From contig OY288247.1 of assembly GCA_958450325.1 (NCBI GenBank), positions 57,477,701-57,541,700 of the forward strand: DNA of 64,000 nt. Reading direction: 5' to 3'. Source of the DNA: Agrostemma githago (taxonomy: Eukaryota; Streptophyta; Magnoliopsida; Caryophyllales; Caryophyllaceae). Made by a program: the position numbers and the translations under genes. How positions within the stretch are numbered: position 1 is the stretch's first letter; each line of letters starts with the position of its first letter. Under the pieces are notes generated by a model. The model had not been told where the DNA came from. It searched no databases and saw nothing but the letters and a program-made list of their open reading frames with translations. Positions 1 to 11,442 of this stretch are shown in pieces.

Positions 1-1228
1 TCCCGCTACTTAAATGACCTAGAGGTCGATCTCACCACGCTCTCGCTACTAATGAGGGAACCAAACCTATCAACCAAATAAACACATGCAAGAGAACAAG
101 CAAGAAAAACAAGGATTGATCGTCTCTAGTTTCACAAGCATTTCATCAAACATATGGAGTGCAAGGTTGATAGGAAACAACAAAAACAACATCTAGTACC
201 ACCCATCTCACCCATCTCACCCAATCACCCTAGTAACCCTAGGGGATAACTATTCACACATATCTAAAGGAATATCAACACAAACTAGAGAAACCCACAA
301 CATAAGAACAAGACAATACATAAACAAGATGAACAACAAACAATAAATAAAGATTCAAACTTGACTAACAATGAAAGATTAAGAGAAAAGGATTATACCA
401 AACTACAAAGGATGAAAAGATGAGAACTTGCATATAAATAACACCCAAAACCTCCACCAATGTTGTCAAGATTGGTAGAGTCTTCAAGAATCCCAATATT
501 ACAAGAGTAATCTAACTAGATTAAACTAAGATAAAGAACTAATTAAAGGGGGATTAAGCTAATCTACCACTAATCTAAGCTAATCTAACCTAAAGTAGTC
601 TAGGGTTACATAAGATAGTCTAACAATACAAGAGGGGGGGTATATATAGGGTTACAAGAGTGAAAGAGAAGAAAAGAAAGAGCCACGTATACAACTGCTC
701 CTTCCCGGCCGGGAAGGTGGTGGTCCCGACCGGGAAGGATTTGGTCCCGACCGGGATCATGCATAACACCGGGCGGTGTTATGCTCTTCCCGATCGGAAA
801 GCTTCCTTCCCGGTCGGGACGGCCCATCAGAAGACGCTTCTTTCTTGCACTCCTTCCCGACCGAGAAGGATACTCTTCCCTCCCGGGAAGGGTCTTGTAG
901 GCCTCCAATATGATCCTAAAGGTCCCTATTTGCTCTTCATAGGCTTCTCATCGATTCTTGGTGCTCGGGATCGAGAATAAGGGCCTCGGGAATGGGTCCC
1001 AAGGTCTCGGGATCGAGTCTAAACCACCGAGTGATCGTCGCTTCTCTTCGATGGTTCCAAAAGTGTCGAAAACGAGTCGGAATCGTTCCATCTCTCCAAT
1101 ATTGGTCTTGGGAACCTAAAACAAGCTAGAAGAAGCGTAAGTAGCCTCAAAAACTGCTCAAAAGAGCGATTCCACAAGAGAAACCGGGACCAAACACAAG
1201 AAATAGGCACTACAAACCACACTTATCA
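1..1228 (-). repeat. A1 3' LTR (partial)
   Basis: Near-identical to 5750-7197, with roughly 200 bases missing at the window edge. It ends at 1228 in CCACACTTATCA, which is the inverse of the family LTR start TGATAAGTGTGG. A TATA-like box (641-648) lies before a C-tract in minus orientation, with a 12-bp dyad array at 703-888 upstream of it. Confidence 0.88.
703..888 (-). promoter_or_regulatory. Dyad array TCCCG-RY-CGGGA upstream of the A1 3' LTR TATA box
   Basis: Clear copies lie at 703-714, 724-735, 745-756 and 808-819. Copies with one or two mismatches lie near 788-799, 855-866 and 877-888. The array edge is about 55 bp from the TATA-like box at 641-648 in minus orientation. Its role as a transcription-factor array is inferred from position; no binding protein is known to me. 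Confidence 0.6.
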
Positions 1229-1245
1229 ACTCCCCCACACTTAAC
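1229..1245 (-). other. A1 polypurine tract
   Basis: On the minus strand this reads GTGTGGGGGAGT directly before the 3' LTR, the normal place for the plus-strand DNA primer. The same tract stands beside the 3' LTR of A2 (56711-56725). Confidence 0.75.
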
Positions 1246-2984
1246 CCTTACTCACCCTCGAGTAAGCACAGACTAACTACCAAACTAATAAAAACTAAAC
1301 TACTAGCCGAGCGGGTATTAGCGCACCCTATGCCCTTTCAACTCGCGCGAGAACACTTAGAGGACAAGTGCTCTCCGCAAGGCAAGTGAGGTCTTGCGAA
1401 AAAATTGTGGATACAACCGAACACGAAAACACATACCCAAACAAACACACAAACAAACAAACAATCGGTTGCATCCAAGACAAAACAAATACCGCTTTCC
1501 TCAACAAAGCGGTGAAAAGACACCGGTTAAGGACTCAAGGCAAGTGACAACGTTCCCAAGCTAGCAATACAAACCGAAATGGACAAAACCCTAATAGTAT
1601 GACGATAAAGCAACAAAAACGTTGGTAACTTACATAGGTTCCTCCTAACCTTCTAAGAACATACTACGGGACGATAGGCGGGATGGAAAAAGGATGAACC
1701 ACGGAGTTAGTCGACACTGTAGGTAAGTGAAGCCCCGCCCCCTTTAGCAATAAGCCAAGAGGGTCGTCCCATGTCCAAAATCGCCCATCTAGTCCAAGTA
1801 AAAAGGTGGATAAGGTTGCAAAGTAAGGGAAGACCGACTATTTACCGCTATCATCCTTCCTAGGGACTCGGTCCTTTGGTAGGCTCTTCACGGTAATAGT
1901 CGGTAAAAGGCTTATTTTGAGGGGTGAGAATTCTTTTTGTGAGATGATTTTCTTTGGCATTTTTCTTTTGTATTTGGCTTTTGAGTTGCTATACCACTTC
2001 TTTTTCTTCTTTTGTATTTTGTTTTTCATTTGTTGTGCCTTTTCTTTTTCTTTCTTTCTTTTCTTTTCTTTTTCTTTCTTTTCTTGGCTTGCCTTTTGGA
2101 TAAATCTTGTATTGTAGGCATTTCTTGCAACCAAGTGAGAACTTAGACAATTTGCAACTTATTTGTGGAAATGTGTAGGAGGTAGGGAAATAGGTGAGTC
2201 GGGACAACGTCTTCCCTTCAAACCCACAAAAAGGGGGAAACTTGGACTAATCAAAGCAATTTCGAACACGGTCACCTAAGGGACGGGACTTGGCAACCAA
2301 GGCCTTTTCACTCCATGGGTGGTCAAAAGGGTCAAAATGCAAATCCCGTAGTAAATCACTAGTAGACTAGGTGGACTCAAGGTAAGAAACCAACGAAACT
2401 ATTGATTTAAAGTCATTCTACTAGACTAAAGTCCAAGACTCGATTCACACTACTAGAAAGGGAAAGTAAACACTTGCTCACTAGCCTCAAAACCGGGTTT
2501 TCAAAAACCTTTTTTTTTCTACACTAGACACAAACCACATAACACAAAACAAAGACAAAAGAAAATGAAACGAAACAAGACAAAACAAAATGAAATGAAA
2601 GAAAGGAAAGAAAGCACACAAGGAAAACAAACACCACCCCAAAACATCCACATAAGCAACCAAATCAACCACAAACTCTACAAAGCTCCACCCGAGCGCA
2701 CGTCATCACACAATCTCCTCCAAAACTCCACAAGAGACAAAGAGGAAAAAGGGATAAAAAGATGTTACCGGATGTCTTGAAAGCCCTCCAAAGTTAACGG
2801 TGACTAAGCTACCTACAAGGAAAAGGGAGGCAAAACACACACAACACAACAAATATACGACACAACGACACAAAAGGAAAAGACACAATAGAAAATCTTT
2901 TTGATTTTTATGAAAATTTTCAAATTTTTAGGGGTTTTTAAGATTTTTTCGAAAAAAACTACGAAAATAAAACTAGAGTAAGAT
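1246..2984 (-). other. A1 3' untranslated internal region
   Basis: No credible gene. Open frames here are Lys/Glu/Arg- or Phe-rich low complexity, for example around 1838-2207 on a long pyrimidine run. The segment corresponds to 55012-56710 of A2, with recognisable shared stretches such as the run around 2880-2990. Confidence 0.6.
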
Positions 2985-3003
2985 GTCGCTCCCCCACACT
3001 TAA
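2985..3003 (-). other. A1 internal (central) polypurine tract
   Basis: On the minus strand this reads TTAAGTGTGGGGGAGCGA, matching the terminal polypurine tract of the same element over about 14 bases. It is also present at the matching place in A2 (54992-55008). It could prime plus-strand synthesis a second time, as central tracts do in some retroelements; this is inference. Confidence 0.5.
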
Positions 3004-3734
3004 ACCGAGCAATGTCCTAATGCTTGATCGGTAGTGCGTGCGGAGACACTAAAAAGAAAAGAAAAAGGGAAAATAAAGCTAAAAAGGAAAAAAGAAAGTG
3101 AAGAAAGGGTCGAATGTGTCCGACCGGGGTGTAATCAAGTCACCAAGGGCCGAGACAAGAAAATATATGGATGGGGGAAGAAATAAAAAGAAGAAAATCA
3201 AAGGAAATGGGAGGGGAGGGCTAGGTGTAATCAAGTCACCTAGCCCGGATTCCACCTAAATCCGATTAAATTCTACCAAAAAGTGAAAAATAAATAAAAA
3301 GTGAAAAGGCTTGTAAATTAGGATTTGAAATGATTCTCGATGTAGTCATGTCATCGAGAATCGGGAGCAGTGACTACCAAGGCCCCGAGGGCCACCATGA
3401 CACAAAAAGGATAAAGGGAAGGGGAACATATAAAGGGAGACAAGTAATAAAAGGCGGAAAATAAACGAGAGTCACCTTACCAACCGGTTAGCAACTCACA
3501 AGTATCCATCGTCTGAATGTTCGATATTGGCACTTTGCTTGTCTTCTTCATTGTTAATCCCCCTCGTTCTCAATATGGTCGCATGGTTAAAGTACTAGGC
3601 TTGCATTGTTGTAAATGAGGTGGGATTTGAGGTGAAACTCGGTGTGTAGTGAAGAGAAGATGAGTAGAAGGTATATAGATGAAGTATATGGGTCATAGAT
3701 AGTTGCAAGGGTAGGTAGGGAGGTTGGGAGGGGG

Positions 3735-3937
3735 TATAAAGTGGTTGGGTGGGCTCAAATGTCGAAGAAGAGACAAAAGAAGGAGCTGGGCACCATCCCG
3801 GTCGGGATGGACTTCTTCCCGGTCGGGACGGTTCCTTCCCGGTCGGGATGGACTTGATCCCGGTCGGGACGACACATCAGGGAACCCACTTTTCAGCACA
3901 CTCGTCCCGATCGAGATGACATCCTTCCCGGTCGGGA
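3735..3937 (-). promoter_or_regulatory. A1 internal promoter-like module (dyad array plus TATA)
   Basis: Six TCCCG-RY-CGGGA dyads lie at 3796-3807, 3817-3828, 3837-3848, 3858-3869, 3905-3916 (one mismatch) and 3926-3937. In minus orientation a TATA-like box followed by a C-tract lies at 3735-3740, 55 to 56 bp from the array. This repeats the LTR layout inside the element, and A2 has the same module at 54068-54295. Confidence 0.55.
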
Positions 3938-4285
3938 TGAGTCTTTTAGCCCTTCATTTTCTTGATAGCATCACCCACAAGGCCACCAATACATCGACCA
4001 ATACATCGAGATCTAAAATCTAGTCCCCAAAAGCCTGTCAATAGCTCAAAAACCGACTTCCTCCACCAAACTCCAAGCTTCTATCATCAACTACTTCTCT
4101 CAAAGCTTCATCCTCACTATGACCTATCAAATAAACTCAATAAACACCATCAAATCCCTCCCTCACATCATCGCTCATCAAAATACCCAATTACAGGATT
4201 TCACAAAAACTAACAAATCCTAGAAACTAAACTATCCAACCAAACATATACAAAGACAAAAGCTAAAAAGAAAAGGAAAAGATAT

Positions 4286-5590
4286 TTACAATAAGATACT
4301 CTCACCATCTACGCCTCCATAGCCATCAAGAGCTCGGAGTAGTAAGTCCAATGCTCTAGCAACATCTTCATTAACGCTCATGTGGCCGATCCTAGCCATC
4401 AACAAGAGTTTCCACGTCGGAGTCGAGAAGCAATCATCTAATCCATTACGCTCGGGTTTCTTGTGATCTTCCGGGTCTTCCCAACCATGATAACAACGAC
4501 TCTTATGACCATCCGGTAGGTATTGTGGTCTAAAGTCATGCTTGGCGTTGTGATTTGGGAGATCACACCCTAAGGGGGTTGCTTCTTCTACGGGGTCAAG
4601 AGTGGCACTCTTTTCCACCGCCCGACAAGGATCCTCTTCATCAACTGTCTTACAAGACAAGGGACTAGAAATCGAGTGCGATAGAGGAGGAGAAGGCATC
4701 AAGTTTTCTTCATTGGAGGCAATTGGCTCCTCCAATTTCCCATTCAAGGCGAGTTCTAGGGCATCTACCTATTTTTCCCAAATATTACGTTCCTTTTCAC
4801 TCACCTTGTCAATTTGGTCTTGAGGGGTCATCTCTTCACTTGGGTTTGGATTGTCAACATCCGGTTCATCACGAAGAAAATCATACAAATCCAATTTAAT
4901 AGCCAATACATTGGCTACCCAAGAGTTACCTTGATAATCACGTTCAAATCCCTCCTTATTGTCGACCTTTGAAGCTTCAACTTTCTCCATTCTTCCCATA
5001 TCTTCACCATCCAAGAAACACTCAACAATGATCTCTTGATTTACCCTCTCTTCTTCATTCGTGGCTTCATGATCGAGTTGATTTCCATGTGGAGACAACC
5101 GATCTTCATGCCCAAATGAACCTTCCTCAACAAGTTGTGGAGCTCAACTGGCCAATATCGTGAAACGAGCCATGAGTGCATTAATTCGAGCATCTTGCAC
5201 CTCTATTTGGGCCATGAACTCCTCTTTATCCCTTTGCATTTGAACCATCATCTCATGTTGACTCTTTTGCAATTGAACCATCATCCCTTGTTGAGTCTTT
5301 CGCATTTGAATCATCATTTGACAAAGCTCAAAGTTGGGGATTTTTGGTTGTGAGTTATGTGAGGGTATTTGGTAGTTGTTAGGATTTTGGAATGATCCTT
5401 GACAACTTTCATGGTAACCATATGAAGAGGGTTCGTAAGATTGTTGATGAGATTGGTATGGTTGATAAAGTTGTGGGTCTTGGCAATTAGCCCCATGATT
5501 GTCCCATGATGATTGATGGTAGCTTGGATGCCACATTGTCGTAACGTTGCCTTGATACATTGAATGCACTAGAAGCACTTGAGCAAACAT
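4286..5590 (-). pseudogene. A1 single ORF, gag position, unrecognised protein (broken)
   Basis: Three open segments (5590-5144, 5098-4769, 4747-4286) are all in one reading frame, separated by in-frame stops, so this was one protein of about 430 residues. The N-terminal part is rich in Tyr, Gln, Ser, His and Asn. Next comes a Met/Gln-rich helical stretch with repeated QxxMMVQ units, likely coiled coil, then an acidic middle. The C-terminus ends in ALDLLLRALDGYGG, which matches the end of the A2 protein (FDLLLHALEGYG). I see no zinc knuckle and no pol motif. It follows the primer site, the position of gag, but I do not recognise a gag domain; function unknown. Confidence 0.65.
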
Positions 5591-5728
5591 TAGTAGCCTA
5601 GTGCTTTTGAGGCACTAGGATGAGAGAAATAGCACACACGAAGTAGAACGGAGATACACAAGGAGAAGAAAACACAAAAATCAAGAAGAAAGTCTAAAAC
5701 TAAACACACAAAAGTCTAAACTACGCCG

Positions 5729-5746
5729 TCGCCGGCAACGGCGCCA
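5729..5746 (-). other. A1 primer binding site, tRNA-Asp type
   Basis: The minus strand reads TGGCGCCGTTGCCGGCGA, 17 of 18 bases complementary to the 3' end of plant tRNA-Asp. It lies three bases inside the 5' LTR edge at 5750. Confidence 0.85.
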
Positions 5747-5749
5747 ATT

Positions 5750-7197
5750 TGACGGGCTAATGACTAACTATCCTAGGTCTAAAACACGAAAAACGAAGAC
5801 AAAACAAGCAACTAATTACTAATGGAAGCAAATAAAACAAGAAGGAAAACTAGGGCTAGGTCGGATTCATGGGTGCCAAGGGGATCAAAAGGAGAAAAAC
5901 GGGGTAACTAGCATGTCTTCGTAGCATAGGTTCCGGTCGGGCTCTCGCTACTTAAACGGCCTAGGGGTCGCCCTCACCACGCTCTCGCTACTAATGAGGG
6001 AACCAAACCTATCAACCAAACAAACACATGCAAGAGAACAAGCAAGAAAATCAAGGATTGATCGTCTCTAGTCTCACAAGCATTTCATCAAACATGTGGA
6101 GTGCAAGGTTGATAGGAAACAACAAAAACAACATCTAGTACCACCCATCTCACCCTAATCATCCCTAATCACACCCAATCCCCCTACTAACCCTAGGGGA
6201 TAACTATTCACACATATCTAAAGGAATAACAACACAAACTAGAGAAACCCACAATATAAGAACAAGACAATACATAAACAAGATGAACAACAAACAATAA
6301 AAAAAGATTCAAACTTGATTAACAATGAAAGATTAAGAGAAAAGAGAAGAGAAAAAGATTATTCCAAACTACAAAGGATGAAAAGATGAGAACTTGCATA
6401 TAAAGAACACCCAAAACCTCCACCAATGTTGTAAAGATTGGTAGAGTCTTCAAGAATCCCAATATTACAAGAGTAATCTAACTAGATTAAACTAAGATTA
6501 AGAACTAATTAAAGGGGGATTAAGTTAATCTACCACTAATCTAAGCTAATCTAACCTAAAGTAGTCTAGGGTTACATAAGATAGTCTAACAATACAAGAG
6601 GGGGGGGGGTATATATAGGGTTACAAGAGTGAAAGAGAAGAAAAGAAAGAGCCACGTCTACAACTGCTCCTTCCCGGCCGGGAAGGTGGTGGTCCCGACC
6701 GGGAAGGATTTGGTCCCGACCGGGATCATGCATAACACCGGGCGGTGTTATGCTCTTCCCGATCGGAAAGCTTCCTTCCCGGTCGGGACGGCCCATCAGA
6801 AGACGCTTCTTTCTTGCACTCCTTCCCGACCGAGAAGGATACTCTTCCCGCCCGGGAAGGGTCTTGTAGGCCTCCAATATGATCCTAAAGGTCCCTATTT
6901 GCTCTTCATAGGCTTCTCATCGATTCTCGGTGCTCGGGATTGAGTCTAAGGGCCTCGGGAATGGGTCCCAAGGTCTCGGGATCGAGTCTAAGCCACCGAG
7001 TGATCGTTGCTTCTCTTCGATGGCTCCAAAAGTGTCGGAAACGAGTCGGAATCGTTCCATCTCTCCAATATTGGTCTTAGGAATCTAAAACAAGTAAGAA
7101 AAAGCGTAAGTAGCCTCGAAAACTGCTCAAAAGAGTGATTCCACAAGAGAAACCGGGACCAAACACAAGAAATAGGCACTTCAAACCACACTTATCA
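5750..7197 (-). repeat. A1 5' LTR
   Basis: Complete LTR of 1448 bp, TGATAAG...CCGTCA on the minus strand. It carries the TATA-like box at 6610-6617 and the dyad array at 6672-6857, identical in layout to the partner LTR at 1-1228. The pair differs at a modest number of sites by eye. Confidence 0.88.
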
Positions 7198-7239
7198 TCG
7201 CGCGTTAGTGACGCAAAGGATGCTTATTTGTGTTGGCTT

Positions 7240-7520
7240 TTATTTGCACAAGTATTTTTGGGATGCTTGTGAACCCTTGATGAAATGAAACGTTCGAGGG
7301 CATCAATCTCCACTCAAGCGGTCGTCTTTGGGATGCTTATGACCCCTAGGACAAAAATAAAGTGATATAAAACCATTCGAGGGCGTCAGTCTCCACTCGG
7401 ATAGCTGTCTTTCGAGATGGTTCTGACCCCTGGGACAAAACAAGATGATAAAAACTATTCGAGGGCGTCAGTCTCCACTCGAATAGCCATCTTTTGGGAT
7501 GCTTCTGACCCCTAGGACTA
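7240..7520. repeat. Tandem repeat, about 80-bp unit
   Basis: Roughly three and a half units share the string TTCGAGGGCGTCAGTCTCCA and GGGATGCTTCTGACCCCTAGG, with the start of each unit more diverged. No coding potential is apparent. The block directly precedes the 39-bp array. Confidence 0.75.
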
Positions 7521-7536
7521 AAATTGTTGTGCCTCC

Positions 7537-7890
7537 GGGATAACTCTGACCCTCGGGCAAAATTGCTGTGCCTTCGGGATAACTCTGACCCTCGGGCAAA
7601 ATTGTGGTTGTTGTGCCTCCGGGATGTTAGATCCCTCAGGCAAAATTGCTGTGTCTCCGGGATAACTCTGACCCTCGGGCAAAATTGTTGTATCTCCGGG
7701 ATAATTCTGACCCTCGGGCAAAATTGTTGTGCGTCCGGGATAACTCTGACCCTCGGGCAAAGTTGTTGTTACTCTGCCTCCGGGATCTTAAATCCCTCGG
7801 GCAAAATTGCTGTGCCTCCGGGATAACTCTGACCCTCTGGCAAAATTGTTGTGCCTCCGGGATAACTCTGACCCTCGGGCAAAATTGCTG
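7537..7890. repeat. 39-bp tandem repeat array with higher-order pattern
   Basis: Nine units of the type GGGATAACTCTGACCCTCGG...GTGCCTCC. Seven have the standard start. Two (near 7620 and 7782) instead begin GGGAT-T-A-ATCCCT, and each follows a lengthened 45-bp unit, so a block of about 161 bp seems duplicated. The period is a multiple of three, which is why both strands show open frames; I do not regard these as genes. Confidence 0.85.
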
Positions 7891-8099
7891 TTTGTTTATT
7901 CGTTTAAGTTAAATTTTGCTTTGTGAGTTTGTTTTATTCCGTTCGGGTTTGTTCTTGCTTTGTTTTAGTTTGTTTATGCATTTGAGATTTGTTTAGAGTT
8001 CATTTAGTTTAGTTTGGTTTAGATTTGCTTTGTTACGTGTCCGGGTGCAGCGTTTAGGTTAAGTGTGTTTCTTATGCTTGTTTCATTATGGAGAGTGTG
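7891..8099. other. Spacer with no recognised feature
   Basis: T- and G-rich sequence with repeated GTTTAGTTT/GTTTG strings. It ends in GAGTG, the left copy of the duplication that flanks the element at 8100-12661. Confidence 0.5.
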
Positions 8100-10386
8100 T
8101 AATCCTCTAGAATTCTAACGCAATACAGTGGCGGAAACACTGTAGATTTGGGATTAAAACACATTGATGTTCTATATTTTAATAAAAGAATGGTCAGTCA
8201 ATACAGAGGCCACTTTTTACAAAAGGGCTAAAATAAAAATTCTCCAAACAGGGTTACAAAAATCCATAAATAAACATGAATGAAGAAAAGTAGGATCCAC
8301 GCTACTCGCCAGCTCACACCCAAACCCAGCAACAAATACATGTCAAGTTATAAACATAACAGCCACGTCAGTGGGGAGTAACTCAGACGTTCTCCCAACC
8401 ATCTTATATTATATGGAAACATAATAGTATTATTATATCAAAATAGTTAAAATTGAAAACATTAAAAGATATATAAAAAAATAAGCTTTCGGAGAAAACT
8501 TAAAATATTGGAACAATAAAATAAGAACAAGATTTCAGAAGAAAACTTCAAATATTTGTCAACCTGCAAACCAAAATGTATCGATAATAATATAATATTT
8601 AAAACGGCGTTATGGAAATATTCAGTGTAGAAGGTTAGACTTTCACCAGGAGAATACTAAAAACTAGCTTCGAGAACTTAGCTCAAACAAATCAAAGTTC
8701 GGTCTCTAACTAGGCTACTCAACCATAATAGGACGACAACTTATAAATGCGTGGCCCTAGTTTAAGACAATGCACACCCCTCCTGGGATTACCTGTCACT
8801 CAGTTCAACTTATGACGGCGACTTACTGCGAGGCCTAAGCTTAAGGTCAAAATGTACATAGCTCCCGGGATACCTGTCACCCGGTTCAACAACCAATGTA
8901 CCGATTCCTGATACACTAGCCTTATAGTTGATGGCAAAACAGTAAACCCCGGATTATATTACTCTAACCCCACACTTGTCTTTATTCCATAACTCCAAAA
9001 CAAGCCATTTATCGATATACAAAAGATAAAATCAATATAAATAATATGAAGATAAAAGAAATAAACATTTTATATAAAAGAGAAACTTTCTATAAATAGA
9101 AACTTACTAATTTTAGAAATTTACTTTAAATAGAAAGTCTTATAGAAAATACGTAAGTTATTAAAATAAGTGAAATGTATAAAAATAGCATTTCCAACGA
9201 AATTAACATTTTACTATTATCGTTGTTATGGTAACTTTAATATATTTCTAAATTTGTTACTCAATATATAAATATAAATAACACGTCAATATATAGTATA
9301 TTATAAATAATTAAGAAATCGAGTTAAAACTATAAATTTTCAAAAAGGAGATATTTTATGAAAAACAATATAAAAATTAATTGAGTCAACGAGTTTTATA
9401 AATGAATGAGAGTTACAAAGATTTCAAATTATTTTTAATAAATAGCTTATATTAATAGATAATACGGATTTTAATAAAAATAGTCAATCGGAAATCATTA
9501 GTGAAAATAGTCTCGACTAAAAATATATTTAAAACTAAATCGACTATTTTCTCATTTATTATTATAAATCGTAAAACGAAAATTAATTTATTGAACAAGT
9601 ATACAAATCTCGATTATAATACAAAAATATGATTTTGAGTTAAAAATTATAAATTAACGAAATATGAAAAATATGAAATCGTTATTATTTAATTTACTAG
9701 TGTCACGATACCCAACAAAATATTATAAGCAATCATAAATAATAAAATTACTAACAATTTATAAACGATATCGAAACTCGTAAAATATTTATAAAACGCA
9801 CGGTTTAAAGATATACTTTTAGCAAATAATAAATAGCTAAATTAGAAAACCAAAGTTAAAATATTTACTACATACTACTACTCAAACATACGATATAAAA
9901 TCGAGTAACTTCCTAAAGTTACCTTAAGTCGATAACCGAAACGAACTCGTACTCGTCCTTCTTGATCAATCCAGTAGAAATGTTGTCTTTTATAGTGTCA
10001 TTAGTCTTCTAAGCATGATCCACCACGGAAATCGAGAAAACAAAACAAAAGAATCACTCTAGTGTAATTGACATAAGACGGAAACAAAATAGATTGGGTT
10101 TATGGTCGATTTATCAGGGCAGAGATGAAGGGAAGATAAGGGACTGAAAAGAACCGATGAAGGAGACAGAAACAAAGGACATTCATAGGACAAAAACGAG
10201 CCTCAGAAGGAATAATAAGTAGCAGCAAGAGCGAAGACGGTAACACATAGTAACGAACAACAACATTCGCAATGAGTAGAAGAGCAATCAACGGAACACA
10301 GATTGATCCAAGAAGTAGCAGCGAGAGCAATAGCACGATATATTCAGCCAGAAAAAGAAATGGTAGTATCGATGAAGTAGTACAAC

Positions 10387-11087
10387 TAGGGATGGCAACG
10401 GGTCCGGGACCCTGCCCAGACCCATTGGGTCTTACCCTAACGGGTCGGGTACGGGTCAAATTTTTTCAGACCCTGCGGGTATGGGTCGAGTACGGGTCCA
10501 TAAAAAATATTCCGGGTCCGGGTCCTAAAAGTCATACCCGGACCCGACCCTTGGACCCGTATAAAAAAAATAAATTAAAAAATATATATATAGAGAGAGT
10601 ATATATATAACTACTAATGACTAATCCGCAAAACCTTAATATCCACTCTTCTCTTCATTTTATGCCGCAGTAGTGCAATACCAAACCTCCAACTCCCATT
10701 ACTTCTTGCTTCCATGAACCCTCCTCCCTTTATCCAGCTCTTCCCCTTAATTTATTCACTACTGGCTCACTTAATTAGGCCTAATACTCACATACTACTC
10801 CTCCTTTCGTCGTGTCTCATACAGTTCCGTCCTTAACTTTATTGTCTTTTAATTTGGCTTTTGAAATATCGGGTTATAAATCGTATACGTTAAAAATACT
10901 ATACATATTAAATTGTCGCACAGTGGACCCGTGACGGACCCGGACCCTACCTGTACCCATCGGGTCCGGGTAAGGGTCTAACATTTCCGGACCCTTAAGG
11001 GTCCGGGTCGGGTCCGGTTCCAACTTTTTAAGGACGGGTATGGGTCGGGTCCGGACCCGACCCATACCCGCCCCGTTGCCATCCCTA
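10387..11087. mobile_element. Non-autonomous hAT transposon
   Basis: Terminal inverted repeats TAGGGATGGCAACGGG and the inverse CCCGTTGCCATCCCTA (one-base slippage) enclose 701 bp. A perfect 8-bp duplication AGTACAAC flanks it (10379-10386 and 11088-11095), as expected of hAT elements. The subterminal regions are dense in GGGTCCGGG-type repeats in both orientations, typical transposase binding context. No transposase is encoded. Confidence 0.92.
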
Positions 11088-11398
11088 AGTACAACAGTTA
11101 GAAGAAGGAGAAGAAAAGAAAGAATAGACAGCCAAGGGCAGCAGCAGAACGTAAAAACAGCAAGAGACAGCAGAAACAGAATCAACGAATGAAGTGGAGG
11201 AAGAGAAAACAACGCACAACAATCGTGATACAATAAACAGCAGCAAAACCAACATAATCCGCAGCAACGAACAAAATGAAGACAGAAGGAGAAGAGGACG
11301 AGAAGGAGAACATACAAACAGCTAGAACGAGTCAGCATCACGACAGAAACTCGTGGACAGTAGCAGCAGAACGACCAAGCAGCAGCAATCACGACAGT

Positions 11399-11442
11399 AC
11401 GAAGAAGAAGAAGAAGAAGAAGAAGAAGAAGAAGAAGAAAAA
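11399..11442. repeat. GAA microsatellite
   Basis: About a dozen uninterrupted GAA units in the purine-rich part of the long solo LTR. Confidence 0.9.

Larger units (their letters stand above)
1..7197 (-). mobile_element. Family A non-autonomous LTR retrotransposon, copy A1 (truncated by window start)
   Basis: Two direct repeats (1-1228 and 5750-7197) flank an internal region with a tRNA-Asp-type primer site at 5729-5746 and a polypurine tract next to 1228, so the element reads on the minus strand. The only coding region is a broken open frame at 4286-5590; I see no protease, reverse transcriptase, RNase H or integrase motif, so it is non-autonomous. Its LTR, internal promoter-like module and internal polypurine tract match the design of copy A2 at 50466-58363, but the sequences are well diverged. 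The target duplication cannot be checked because the left end lies outside the window. Confidence 0.88.

Noticed and set aside
1838..2207. Lys/Glu/Arg-rich open frames
   Set aside because: They sit on a long pyrimidine tract; amino-acid bias follows base bias and A2 does not conserve a frame there.
7518..7912. Repeat proteins on both strands (PEGQSYPG and CLRDNSDPRAK repeats)
   Set aside because: By-products of a 39-bp tandem array whose period is a multiple of three.
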